A stretch of DNA of 64,000 bases from positions 1-64,000 of the forward strand of contig NZ_JADPVI010000003.1 in NCBI RefSeq assembly GCF_015679325.1. Direction: 5' to 3'. Of the stretch, positions 54,440 to 63,935 are shown piece by piece. Both the position numbers and the translations under genes were made by a program. The notes under the pieces are model-generated. The model saw only the letters and a program-made list of their open reading frames with translations. It had not been told where the DNA came from and did no database searches. The first letter of the stretch is position 1. Each line of letters starts with the position of its first letter. Source of the stretch: Kaistella gelatinilytica (lineage in GTDB: Bacteria > Bacteroidota > Bacteroidia > Flavobacteriales > Weeksellaceae).

Positions 54440-55288
54440 ATGACCGAACCTCAACAACAATGGACAGAAACCATTGAGTCAAACCATTCTCTTTTCGATC
54501 TCAAACTAAAAGAAGTTTGGCGGTACAAAGATTTGGTTTATATGTTTGTAAAACGCGATTTTGTTTCGGGTTTCAAACAAACTATTTTAGGTCCACTCTG
54601 GTTCTTTATTAACCCCATTTTTACCACCATTGTATTTGTATTTGTATTTGGAAACATTGCAAAGCTTTCCACGGACGGCATTCCACAGGTTTTATTTTAT
54701 CTTGCAGGCATCACTTTATGGAATTATTTCTCCTCTTGTTTAACTGGCACTTCTAATATATTTACGGCAAACGCTTCCATTTTTGGTAAAGTCTACTTTC
54801 CACGTTTGGTCATGCCGATCACGATTGTGATTTCCAATCTGATGAAATTTGGCGTTCAGTTTATGCTTTTTCTGGCAGTCTGGATTTTCTATTTTAGCAA
54901 AGGAAGTATTCAACCCAATATCTGGATTTTGGCTACCCCTTTTTTAATTGTATTAATGGCTATTTTCGCTTTAGGCGTTGGGATGATTTTTTCGGCATTG
55001 ACTACGAAATACCGTGATCTACAGATGCTTTTAACTTTCGGCGTAAGTTTAATGATGTACGCAACACCGGTTATTTATCCCGTTTCCTCGATTACTGGAG
55101 TTTGGAAAAAACTGGCTTATTATAATCCACTCACCGGAATTTTTGAATGTTTTAAATATGGCTGGATGGGACAGGGAGAATTTACCCTGGAAATGCTGCT
55201 CATCAGTACCGCAATTATTATCGTACTCTTGGTAATTGGTACTGTAACATTTAATAAGGTAGAAAAAAGCTTCATGGATACGGTTTAG
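54440..55288 (+). CDS. wzm: ABC-2 type polysaccharide export permease (Wzm-like)
   Basis: 282 aa from ATG at 54440; an ATG at 54374 would overlap the preceding gene by 32 bases and add a polar stretch. Six hydrophobic helices and the ABC2-membrane hallmark LKEVWRYKDLVYMFVKRDF near the start. Exports undecaprenyl-linked polymers across the inner membrane. Partner ATPase 89 bases downstream. Confidence 0.92.
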   Translation: MTEPQQQWTETIESNHSLFDLKLKEVWRYKDLVYMFVKRDFVSGFKQTILGPLWFFINPIFTTIVFVFVFGNIAKLSTDGIPQVLFYLAGITLWNYFSSCLTGTSNIFTANASIFGKVYFPRLVMPITIVISNLMKFGVQFMLFLAVWIFYFSKGSIQPNIWILATPFLIVLMAIFALGVGMIFSALTTKYRDLQMLLTFGVSLMMYATPVIYPVSSITGVWKKLAYYNPLTGIFECFKYGWMGQGEFTLEMLLISTAIIIVLLVIGTVTFNKVEKSFMDTV

Positions 55289-55289
55289 A

Positions 55290-55325
55290 AGAGCCAAGTG
55301 AAAAGTAAACAGAGCCAAGTGAAAA
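55290..55325 (+). repeat. Direct repeat between wzm and wzt
   Basis: AGAGCCAAGTGAAAA occurs at 55290-55304 and 55311-55325 (period 21) in the 89-base gap, which also contains two more AAGTNAAA-like words. Origin unknown. Confidence 0.7.
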
Positions 55326-55377
55326 CTATGACGAAAAGCAAGTCACAAATAATATAAGAATTTATTAAATAAAGAAA

Positions 55378-56601
55378 ATGCTTGCATTAAAGGCAGAAAA
55401 TATATCAAAACAATACCGACTCGGGCAAGTTGGAACAGGCACGCTTTCGCATGACTTGAACCGTTTCTGGCATCAGGTCCGCGGAAAAGAAGATCCTTAT
55501 TTGAAAATTGGTGAAGCCAACGATCGTGCTTCAAAAGGAGAAAGCGAATATGTTTGGTCATTGCGGGATATTAGTTTCGAGATTGAGCAAGGCGATGCAG
55601 TTGGAATTATTGGTAGAAATGGTGCCGGAAAATCAACCTTGTTAAAATTGCTAAGTAAAGTTACCAAACCTACCACCGGAAAAATTTACACCAACGGACG
55701 AATTGCTTCTTTGTTAGAAGTAGGAACTGGTTTTCATCCAGAAATGACGGGTCGCGAAAATATTTATTTAAATGGCGCAATCCTGGGAATGAGCAGAAAA
55801 GAGATCAAACGTAAATTTGACGAAATAGTAGATTTTTCCGGAGTTGAAAGATATATAGACACGCCCGTAAAAAGATATTCTTCCGGAATGTATGTTCGAT
55901 TGGCATTTGCTGTTGCGGCACATTTAGAATCCGAAATACTGATTGTAGATGAAGTTCTTGCAGTTGGTGACGCTGAGTTTCAGAAAAAATGTTTGGGGAA
56001 AATGGGCGATGTTAGTAAGGGTGAAGGAAGAACGGTTTTGTTTGTAAGTCATAATATTGCAGCGGTAACCAGTTTATGCAGAACCGGTATTTTACTGGAT
56101 AAAGGCATTCTAATAAAATCAGGAGACATAGAAACCGTCGCCTCCGCATACAAGAACTCTAGGAGCAATGGGTATGAAAAATATATCGCTGTAAAAGACA
56201 AAGAACTTTATACCACGAATGCAGAAATAGCACGAGATATATCTGATTTTTACAGTACTGATGAAATTTTATTTAACTTTAAAATTCACAACACCGTGAA
56301 AAATTCTGCGAACAATTTCATGTTAGTGAGAATTATGGACAGCGATGAGCAACCTCTATTTTCCAGCCAACATCCTGTTATTGCTGGCAAAGAATCTTAT
56401 AATCTTTCCGTTCCGGCAAACACTCTTGTGAAAGGGAATTATTATATCAGCATTTACTTATATAATCCGGGAAGTTCACCCTTTGATGTGGTTGAAAAAT
56501 GTTGCGAGTTTTCATTAATTAACAATAACGAAGAATTTGCACATTTAGAAAATTTTAATATCGGAAAAATCTATACTCCGACAAATTGGAACGTTTCCTA
56601 A
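55378..56601 (+). CDS. wzt: Polysaccharide export ABC transporter ATPase with C-terminal glycan-binding domain (Wzt-like)
   Basis: 407 aa. Walker A GRNGAGKST (residues 79-87), ABC signature YSSGMYVRLAF (about residue 163), Walker B ILIVDEVLAVGD. Has an N-terminal insert (residues 15-60) typical of Wzt/TagH-type ATPases. Residues 265-407 form a beta domain resembling the Wzt C-terminal domain that recognises the modified end of the polymer chain. With wzm it defines an ABC-dependent export route. Confidence 0.92.
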   Translation: MLALKAENISKQYRLGQVGTGTLSHDLNRFWHQVRGKEDPYLKIGEANDRASKGESEYVWSLRDISFEIEQGDAVGIIGRNGAGKSTLLKLLSKVTKPTTGKIYTNGRIASLLEVGTGFHPEMTGRENIYLNGAILGMSRKEIKRKFDEIVDFSGVERYIDTPVKRYSSGMYVRLAFAVAAHLESEILIVDEVLAVGDAEFQKKCLGKMGDVSKGEGRTVLFVSHNIAAVTSLCRTGILLDKGILIKSGDIETVASAYKNSRSNGYEKYIAVKDKELYTTNAEIARDISDFYSTDEILFNFKIHNTVKNSANNFMLVRIMDSDEQPLFSSQHPVIAGKESYNLSVPANTLVKGNYYISIYLYNPGSSPFDVVEKCCEFSLINNNEEFAHLENFNIGKIYTPTNWNVS

Positions 56602-56633
56602 ACTTGAAAAGCATTCTCTAAATATTTTCTCAT

Positions 56634-57251
56634 ATGTTGAGTACCTTAAAAGATAGAATCATCGAAAGACTTTTTTTTCTGCTCGAAAATTATAGAAAGA
56701 AAAAGATCTACGCTGATAAAAAAGCCATCCAGTTTAAGTCGATTGGTGAAAATTTTTTTATTGGAAAAGACTATAGAATAGGCAATCCGCAATTCATGCA
56801 GATCGGCAACAATTTTTCTGTTTTAGACCGTTTAAGAATTGAAGCAATTGAAAAGTTTCAAAATGAGGTTTTTTCACCAAAAATAATTATTGGAAACAAT
56901 GTCAACATCAACAATGATGTCCATATAGGCTGTATTAATAGAATCGAAATCGGTGATAACTGTTTGCTGGCGAGCAGAATTTATATTTCTGATCATAATC
57001 ACGGAAGTTTTTCGAAAGAAGACCTAAAAATCGCACCAAATAAAAGACCTCTTATTTCTAAAGGTCCTGTCATTATTAAAAATAATGTTTGGATTGGTGA
57101 AGGAGTCGCGATCCTTCCGAATGTTACTATTGGCGAAAACTCCATTATTGCAAGTAACGCAGTGGTGACCAAAGATATACCGGCTAATTGTGTAGCGGCA
57201 GGAGTTCCTGCTAAAATAATTAAACGAATCGTGTCTGATGAGCAATCATGA
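56634..57251 (+). CDS. Left-handed beta-helix acyltransferase
   Basis: 205 aa of hexapeptide repeats (I-G-N-N-V, IGENSIIASNAVVTKDIPAN), ending with GVPAKIIKR, the usual close of sugar O-acetyltransferases. The catalytic His is probably in ISDHNHGSF. Likely O-acetylates a sugar of the exported glycan. Confidence 0.9.
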   Translation: MLSTLKDRIIERLFFLLENYRKKKIYADKKAIQFKSIGENFFIGKDYRIGNPQFMQIGNNFSVLDRLRIEAIEKFQNEVFSPKIIIGNNVNINNDVHIGCINRIEIGDNCLLASRIYISDHNHGSFSKEDLKIAPNKRPLISKGPVIIKNNVWIGEGVAILPNVTIGENSIIASNAVVTKDIPANCVAAGVPAKIIKRIVSDEQS

Positions 57252-57290
57252 TGATTACAAAACTTTGTCGCCTATACTTAATATTGTACC

Positions 57291-58193
57291 ATGCTCACAT
57301 TCCTCCGTTTAGGTAAAAAAGGAAACCTAGGAAACCAACTTTTTCAGGTGGCTTCAACCATTGCTATTGCAAAACGCAACGGTCATGGTTACTGCTTTCC
57401 GGACTGGAAAATGAACAGTTATTTTAAAAACCCACTCCCACTGATTCCACATGATAAAGAATTCAATTGGGAGAAGATTAAAGAACGGCAGTTCAATTTC
57501 TATGAATGGAATGTTGCGGAAGGTAATTTTTCTTTGGATGGATGGTTTCAAACAGAAAAATATTTTCTTGATCTCTATGTTAAAGAAATCTTCAGTTTCA
57601 AAAAAGAATACGAAGATGAATTGCTGGCAAAACACCATCATCTCTTCACAAAGCCAACCGTATTAATTTCTGTAAGAAGAGGCGATTTCGTCGATAATAA
57701 ATATTATTTTCAAACCTCTTACCGATTTTATTTCACTGCTCTTATAAAGCATTTTCCCGATTTCGAAAATTATAATTTTATTTTCACCAGTGATAACATT
57801 GGCTATTGTAAAAAACACTTCAGTTTTTTGCCTAACTCCTATTTTTTAGAGGATCTTTCGGCTGTTGACCAACTTTGTCTGGGAAAGAATTTTGATCATT
57901 TCGTCATCAGCAACTCTACTTTTTCCTGGTGGATTGCCTGGCTTGGAGAAAAAGAAAATTCAAAAATAATTTGCCCGGAGAAAAATTTTGATGGCATCTA
58001 TTCTGATCAATATGATGAAAGCGACTATTTCTGCGAACGTTGGATCACGCACTCTGAAAAGGAGACACCAATTCCTAATAAATACAGAATGATTAAAATT
58101 AAAGGGGACGTGTTAATTATAAAGCAAAAAATACGTAATTTTATAAAGAAGAAATATTACATAATGAAAGGCTGGCCAACTGATTTAAGATGA
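57291..58193 (+). CDS. Glycosyltransferase family 11 (fucosyltransferase-like)
   Basis: 300 aa. Motifs of the alpha-1,2-fucosyltransferase family: GKKGNLGNQLFQVASTIAIA at the start, VLISVRRGDFV (donor-binding) and VISNSTFSWWIAWLG. Transfers a sugar, likely L-fucose, to the glycan. GT11 enzymes are common in Bacteroidota O-antigen loci. Overlaps the next gene by 4 bases (ATGA). Confidence 0.88.
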   Translation: MLTFLRLGKKGNLGNQLFQVASTIAIAKRNGHGYCFPDWKMNSYFKNPLPLIPHDKEFNWEKIKERQFNFYEWNVAEGNFSLDGWFQTEKYFLDLYVKEIFSFKKEYEDELLAKHHHLFTKPTVLISVRRGDFVDNKYYFQTSYRFYFTALIKHFPDFENYNFIFTSDNIGYCKKHFSFLPNSYFLEDLSAVDQLCLGKNFDHFVISNSTFSWWIAWLGEKENSKIICPEKNFDGIYSDQYDESDYFCERWITHSEKETPIPNKYRMIKIKGDVLIIKQKIRNFIKKKYYIMKGWPTDLR

Positions 58194-59194
58194 CTCCAAT
58201 AATCTCTATTATTATACCATGTTATAACCAACAGGAATTTATTGATCGTTGTGTAGCGTCGGTTATCGAACAGACTTTTACCACTTGGGAATGCATTCTA
58301 ATTAATGATGGAAGTACAGACCGCACCTCAGAAATAGGTCAGAAATGGACAGAGAAAGATTCCCGTATAAAACTATTTCATAAACCAAACGGCGGACTTT
58401 CTTCAGCAAGAAATGCCGGAATGGAGAAAGCAACCGGAACTCATATTCTTTTTCTTGACAGCGATGATCGATTGGCAGACAAAAACTCATTGGAATATTT
58501 AGCAAAAGTACTTCGACCTGAAACAGAAGTAGTTGCCGGAAATATTTACAATGAATTTGCTGACGGTAGTCTGAAAAAATCAACTTTAAATAAAGTTAAT
58601 CCTGAAGTTACAATTTTTAGAAAAGAGGAAGTTCTTACCGCGTATTTAGAAGACAAAATTTCTCCCGTCGCCTGGAATAAGATTTATAAAACATCCTTTA
58701 TTAAAAATCATAGTTTGAAGTTCGAAGAAGGCCTTCTACACGAAGACGAATTATGGTCGCTACAGGTTTATCTTAACGCAGAAAATGTGGTAGTTATTCC
58801 AGAGTTTACTTACAAATATTACAAAGACAACTCCAGTTCTATTACGGCGAATAAGAATGAAAAAAATTACAATTCGCATCTGTTTATCATGAAAAAAATA
58901 ACAGAATATGCGGCAGATCATCCCAAATTAAAAAAGACACCGGAAAAATTAGTGATAAGACTTTTCGAAAAACAATACTATTTTTTGAAAAGCGATGCGG
59001 TAATAAAAAATAAAAAACTTTGGATTAAAAATTATGGCAAAATCCGCTTAATTTATAGGAACAGTATCTTGAATTCTTATCAAAAAAGATTTTTATATCC
59101 TGCATTTATTGCCTATTATGCACTGAAAATTAACAACTCTGAAACTGCACTGCCCATTTTAAAAAAACTATCCCAAAAAGCAATTACCTACTGA
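58190..59194 (+). CDS. Glycosyltransferase family 2
   Basis: 334 aa. IIPCYNQQEFIDRCVASVIE and the DXD-type FLDSDDRLAD define a GT2 enzyme; KLFHKPNGGLSSARNAGMEK is the usual acceptor-side loop. The long basic C-terminal half suggests membrane contact. Coupled to both neighbours by overlapping start and stop codons. Confidence 0.9.
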   Translation: MTPIISIIIPCYNQQEFIDRCVASVIEQTFTTWECILINDGSTDRTSEIGQKWTEKDSRIKLFHKPNGGLSSARNAGMEKATGTHILFLDSDDRLADKNSLEYLAKVLRPETEVVAGNIYNEFADGSLKKSTLNKVNPEVTIFRKEEVLTAYLEDKISPVAWNKIYKTSFIKNHSLKFEEGLLHEDELWSLQVYLNAENVVVIPEFTYKYYKDNSSSITANKNEKNYNSHLFIMKKITEYAADHPKLKKTPEKLVIRLFEKQYYFLKSDAVIKNKKLWIKNYGKIRLIYRNSILNSYQKRFLYPAFIAYYALKINNSETALPILKKLSQKAITY

Positions 59195-60108
59195 TGAGTG
59201 TTTACATAATTATCGTCACCTACAACGCCATGAAATGGGCAGAGAAATGTTTTTCGAGTTTGCGGAAATCATCTTTTCCCATGCAGGTTATTGTAATCGA
59301 TAATTGTTCTGAAGATGGCACTCAGGAGTATATTAAAAATAATTTCCCGGAAGTAAATTTTATTCAAAATCAAGAAAATCTGGGTTTCGGGAAAGCCAAC
59401 AATATCGGTATAGAAATCGCCTATAAAAATGGTGCAGACTTCTTTTATCTCATGAATCAAGACGCCTGGATTTATGAAAATTCTATTCAGAAATTATTAG
59501 ATGTTTATGAAACTCATCCTCGAAAAAGTGAAATCGGAATTCTAAGTCCGATGCATTTAGACGGAAGCGAAAAGAAACTCGATATTTTCTTGGATAAATA
59601 CATTTCTCAGAATTTTGAAACCAGAATGATTTCTGATTTCTATCTAAATTCTCCAAAACCTTATTACGAAATCAGTTTTATTAACGCCGCTCATTGGTTT
59701 ATCCCAAAAGATACGATTGAGAAAGTCGGTGGTTTTAATCCCTATTTTTTCCATTATGGTGAAGATAACGAATATGTAAACAGGCTTCATTTTCATCATA
59801 AGAAAATCTTACTTTGCACCAATAGCAAAGTGGTACACGACGGAAAACAGGAGTTGGGAAAAGTAGATTATCAAAAATTTAAAAACAATTTTTTGGAAAT
59901 CAAGATTCTAAATCCAGGTTATAAAAATGGGTTGCAAAAAGAACTTAAATCATTACAATTAAGCAGAGCCAAACATTTCCTTAAGGGAAATTTGCAATTT
60001 GCAAAAGAACTCAACAGCAGTTATAAAAAGATTAAATCAGAATCTATAAACCTGAAAAAACTTCAACAGGAAGCGAGTCAAGAAGGATCTACTTTTTTAA
60101 ATTTATAA
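59194..60108 (+). CDS. Glycosyltransferase family 2 (rhamnosyltransferase-like)
   Basis: 304 aa. IIVTYNAMKWAEKCFSSL, the GFGKANNIGIE loop and the FYLMNQDAWIYE (DXD-like) motif are typical of the rhamnosyl/sugar GT2 subgroup. Donor specificity not provable. One base shared with the previous stop. Confidence 0.88.
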   Translation: MSVYIIIVTYNAMKWAEKCFSSLRKSSFPMQVIVIDNCSEDGTQEYIKNNFPEVNFIQNQENLGFGKANNIGIEIAYKNGADFFYLMNQDAWIYENSIQKLLDVYETHPRKSEIGILSPMHLDGSEKKLDIFLDKYISQNFETRMISDFYLNSPKPYYEISFINAAHWFIPKDTIEKVGGFNPYFFHYGEDNEYVNRLHFHHKKILLCTNSKVVHDGKQELGKVDYQKFKNNFLEIKILNPGYKNGLQKELKSLQLSRAKHFLKGNLQFAKELNSSYKKIKSESINLKKLQQEASQEGSTFLNL

Positions 60109-60113
60109 AATTT

Positions 60114-61910
60114 ATGTGTGGAATAGCCGGAATAATCACCCCAAACGCAAGAAATTATACTGAAGAGATTCAGAAAATGACCGATGCAATTGCACATCGC
60201 GGTCCCGACGCTGCACATCATGAGTTCTTAGAAAACGCTGCTTTAGGTCATAGAAGATTATCAATTGTTGATCTGTCAGAAACCGGAAAACAACCCATGT
60301 TTTCAAACACCAGAAACGAGTGTATTGTTTTGAATGGGGAAATTTACGGTTATCAGGATTTAAAGAAAAAATATTCAAGTTATTCTTATCGCGGAACTTC
60401 TGACACTGAAGTAATTCTTGCAATATATCAAGCAAAAGGAAAGGAATTATTAGATGAACTTCCCGGCATGTTTGCGTTTGCTATTTGGGATGAAGAAGAA
60501 CAGAAGTTATTTTGTGCACGTGATCGATTCGGCGAAAAACCTTTTTATTACGCCATCGGAAAAAATGGTGAGTTTATTTTTGCGTCTGAAATTAAAGGAA
60601 TTCTTGCATCGGGATTAATTGTTCCTCAAGTTAATCAGGAAGCACTTCACCATTTCCTGCAATATGGTTATGTAAGTACTTATCAAAGTATTTATTCAAA
60701 TATTCAAACACTTCCACCGGCGCATTATTTAATTTATTCTAAAGGAAATATCGAGGTAAAAAGATATTACAGCATTCCGAAAAATGATTTGCAAATAAAC
60801 CTTTCCGAAGCGAAAGAAGAATTTTCAAGTTTGCTAAAAAATGCGGTTCAAAAACAATTGGTTGCTGATGTTGAAGTCGGAAGTTTTCTGAGTGGAGGAT
60901 TAGATTCTTCGACGATTGTAGCGATGGTAAGTGAATTTAAACCAAAACAAACCACCATCAGTTTTGGATATTCCGGAGAAAACAGTGAACTGAAATATGC
61001 GGAAGAAATTGCAAAGAAATATCACACCAATCATATCGAAATTCACGAAAACCGCGGAGACATTGCCGCCGATTTATTGAAAATCTCACCCTATTTTGAT
61101 GAACCCTTTTCAGATATGAGTTATACGCCGCAATTCAAAATTTGTCAGGCTGCAGCAAGACATCTCAAAGTAGTTTTAGGTGGCGATGTTGGCGATGAAT
61201 TATTTGGTGGTTATCATTTTTACACGGTCGAACAGGAGATGCGAAACCATTTTTCTTACAATAATATTTTGTTGAAATTTGGTTTAAAGCAGTTCGGGAA
61301 AGTAAAAGAAACCTCTTTCGTGACGAAACAAAATATAGCTTATAAAAACATTCTCGATTTTCATCAGAATAGAGTTCGTAATTATTTTTCAGCAAAGGAA
61401 ATGTCAGCATTGGGAGTTCGTTCAAAATACCAGCAGGAATATAGTTTTAATGTTGATCCGAATTCGCTAAATGATTTAATGCGTGTTGATATCGAAAAAT
61501 ATGTTCCCGGAAATATGCTGGTTAAATCTGATCGCATGGCAATGGCAAATTCTCTGGAGATAAGAACACCATTTTTAGATAAAGATTTCGCAGAGTTTTG
61601 CATTCAGCTTCCGGAAAATCTAAAATTAAATTCAACTCAAGACAAAATAATTCTGCGGGAAACCATGCAAAACTATTGGACTGAAACGATCCGGAACAGA
61701 AGCAAACAAGGTTTTGGCTCTTCTGTCGAGAAATGGTTTGAAGAAAAAAACCTGATGGATTTATCTGATGTTTTATTAAAAAATAAAGACAGTAAAGTAT
61801 TTCAATTCATTGATTTTAAAGTGGCACAACGGTTTCTAAATCAGGATAAAAAACACTGGAATCTTCTTCAATTAGCACTTTGGGCAGAAAACCACAAAAA
61901 TTTTATGTAA
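60114..61910 (+). CDS. asnB: AsnB-like glutamine amidotransferase
   Basis: 598 aa. Class II glutaminase domain with nucleophile Cys2 (MCGIAGIIT), GRxGxxP-like AIAHRGPDAAH, and the synthetase domain with the ATP PP-loop SGGLDSS (260-266), then GGDVGDELFGGYHFY. In a glycan cluster this family can make amides of sugar carboxylates (as WbpS in Pseudomonas); a plain asparagine synthetase is the alternative. Confidence 0.93.
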   Translation: MCGIAGIITPNARNYTEEIQKMTDAIAHRGPDAAHHEFLENAALGHRRLSIVDLSETGKQPMFSNTRNECIVLNGEIYGYQDLKKKYSSYSYRGTSDTEVILAIYQAKGKELLDELPGMFAFAIWDEEEQKLFCARDRFGEKPFYYAIGKNGEFIFASEIKGILASGLIVPQVNQEALHHFLQYGYVSTYQSIYSNIQTLPPAHYLIYSKGNIEVKRYYSIPKNDLQINLSEAKEEFSSLLKNAVQKQLVADVEVGSFLSGGLDSSTIVAMVSEFKPKQTTISFGYSGENSELKYAEEIAKKYHTNHIEIHENRGDIAADLLKISPYFDEPFSDMSYTPQFKICQAAARHLKVVLGGDVGDELFGGYHFYTVEQEMRNHFSYNNILLKFGLKQFGKVKETSFVTKQNIAYKNILDFHQNRVRNYFSAKEMSALGVRSKYQQEYSFNVDPNSLNDLMRVDIEKYVPGNMLVKSDRMAMANSLEIRTPFLDKDFAEFCIQLPENLKLNSTQDKIILRETMQNYWTETIRNRSKQGFGSSVEKWFEEKNLMDLSDVLLKNKDSKVFQFIDFKVAQRFLNQDKKHWNLLQLALWAENHKNFM

Positions 61911-61914
61911 TAAA

Positions 61915-62859
61915 ATGCTGAAAATCTCTGTCATCATTCCGGTTTATAATGCGTCGGCTTTTCTTAAGAAAGCTGTAGAATCTGCCTTGCAATTTGAGGA
62001 AGTAAAAGAAATTCTTTTGATTGAAGATTGCTCGAGGGATGATTCTTTAAAAGTCTGTCAGGAATTAACTTTAGAGTATTCAAGAGTTCAACTTTTCCAA
62101 CATCCAGACAAAGGAAATCATGGCGCAGGAGCAACCCGAAATTTAGGATTAAAAAAAGCATCCCAGGAATTTATCGCCTTTTTAGATGCAGACGATTACT
62201 ACTTGCCAAACCGTTTTGATGCGGAAAAAGAACTTTTTAAAAATGAAAAAACAGAAGGTGTTTTCGGCGCAATCGGTACTGAATTTTTGACTGAAAAAGG
62301 TAAGGAAAAATTTAAAGAAAAATTCAACACAAACACATTAAGTACAGTCAACTATGTCGCTGAAGGCCAGAAAATATTCGAGGGTTTTTTTGGAAATGGT
62401 AAGTTTCTCGGCGCCTTCTTTTCCCTTATTGCGCTTACAATACGGAAATCAGCACTGGAAAGAGAAAGTTTGCAATTCAACGAAAAATTGAGGGTGCACC
62501 AGGACAGTGATTTTATCACCAAACTGATGTATCACTGCCACCTTCAAACGGGAATTATAGATCAACCGATATCGATGCGCGGTGTACATGATGACAACCG
62601 AATTACCAGTGTCATCAACTATTCGGAAGATTACTACAACAAACAGATGCTGCTTGCAGAATCCCGTTATAATTGGGCAAAGGAACAAAAAGCGATGCCA
62701 AAAGAGATTTTACTTAATTTCCGACTTTCTTATCTAACTTATAAAATTGGACTGACTCCGACTCCGATTAAATATTTTAATTTTGTATGGCATGCTTTGC
62801 AAAATCCTAAATTATTTAAAACAAGATATCGTTTTCTCGCTTTAAAAAAACACGGATGA
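61915..62859 (+). CDS. Glycosyltransferase family 2
   Basis: 314 aa. ISVIIPVYNASAFLKKAVES, GNHGAGATRNLGLKKASQE and the DXD motif FLDADDYYLPN are present. Its C-terminal part is helical and basic. Overlaps the next gene by 4 bases. Confidence 0.9.
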   Translation: MLKISVIIPVYNASAFLKKAVESALQFEEVKEILLIEDCSRDDSLKVCQELTLEYSRVQLFQHPDKGNHGAGATRNLGLKKASQEFIAFLDADDYYLPNRFDAEKELFKNEKTEGVFGAIGTEFLTEKGKEKFKEKFNTNTLSTVNYVAEGQKIFEGFFGNGKFLGAFFSLIALTIRKSALERESLQFNEKLRVHQDSDFITKLMYHCHLQTGIIDQPISMRGVHDDNRITSVINYSEDYYNKQMLLAESRYNWAKEQKAMPKEILLNFRLSYLTYKIGLTPTPIKYFNFVWHALQNPKLFKTRYRFLALKKHG

Positions 62860-63935
62860 TCAAAAAAAGGTTTTCACAAATGGCAACGCTCTTAAAAGAC
62901 GCAGCAGAATTCATTATGTTGAAACTTTCACCTACACCGGTCTTGGGAGAAAAAGTTCTTTTAGTTGATTTTAAAAACCCTAATCTTTACCATCGTTTTT
63001 TTTATCTTTTGCTTAAATTCTACAAGATATCCGGTTATCAGATCATTTATCCAATGACTTTTGCGAAATTTCGAAATCTACGAAATGGCGATCCTTATTT
63101 AGCGTTTATCCTGAAAGAGGAAAATCTTCTCAGTATAAAAGACATTAAGCCAAATTCTAACTTTGTAAGAATAACGGATGAACAATTTAGCGCAGAGTAC
63201 TTTAAAAATTACTTTTCTGAAAATAATTTAGAAAAAAACGCTTTCCATATCCCGATGAGTTTTCATCCTTTAATGTATCATAAAAACTTGTGGAATAACA
63301 ACGTACGAAATCAGAATAACCGGATTAACTCCATTTTTTGCTACGGAAACTTTGATGACAAAGCCTATTTAGAAATTGATAGAACAGGCTTTAAAGTTGT
63401 TAACCGTCGTAAACTTTACGAATTTTTCAAGCAGCAGTCAGAATTTCATTTAATTAAAAATCAAGAAGATCTAAATCAAATACTATCAGAGAAACCGATT
63501 GGAAAATATATTTTCGCAGAAAAATATGTTTATCCTTTACCGATGGACGATGTTCAAAGAACACTTTCTAAATTTCGTTTTTTTCTTTGCTGTCCGGGCG
63601 TCGTGATGCCTCTTTGTCACAATGTTATAGAAGCAATATCTGTGGGAACAGTTCCCATAATTCAGCGGGAATATGCGCAAGTAATGTATCCCAAACTTGA
63701 GAATGGAAAAAACGCAGTGATTTTTGAGAATCTTGATGATTTAAAAGATATTTTAAAAAACAAACTTTTTAATATTTCAGAAAGTGATTGTAAGATAATG
63801 AGCGATCATGTTTTCCAATACTATCAAGATTTTCTTTCTCCAGAAAGTGTTGTTGAAAACATTAATTGTAACTTAAAAAGTGGTGCTACAATTTATTTGA
63901 ATGCAGAACACCGGAGTATTAAATTCTTAAAATAA
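62856..63935 (+). CDS. GT-B-like glycosyltransferase (exostosin-like motif)
   Basis: 359 aa, no signal peptide. The C-terminal half has FRFFLCCPGVVMPLCHNVIE then AISVGTVPIIQREYAQVMYP, as in GT47/exostosin-like or related GT-B donors. N-terminal half is unrecognised. Stop codon touches the next ATG. Confidence 0.65.
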   Translation: MIKKRFSQMATLLKDAAEFIMLKLSPTPVLGEKVLLVDFKNPNLYHRFFYLLLKFYKISGYQIIYPMTFAKFRNLRNGDPYLAFILKEENLLSIKDIKPNSNFVRITDEQFSAEYFKNYFSENNLEKNAFHIPMSFHPLMYHKNLWNNNVRNQNNRINSIFCYGNFDDKAYLEIDRTGFKVVNRRKLYEFFKQQSEFHLIKNQEDLNQILSEKPIGKYIFAEKYVYPLPMDDVQRTLSKFRFFLCCPGVVMPLCHNVIEAISVGTVPIIQREYAQVMYPKLENGKNAVIFENLDDLKDILKNKLFNISESDCKIMSDHVFQYYQDFLSPESVVENINCNLKSGATIYLNAEHRSIKFLK

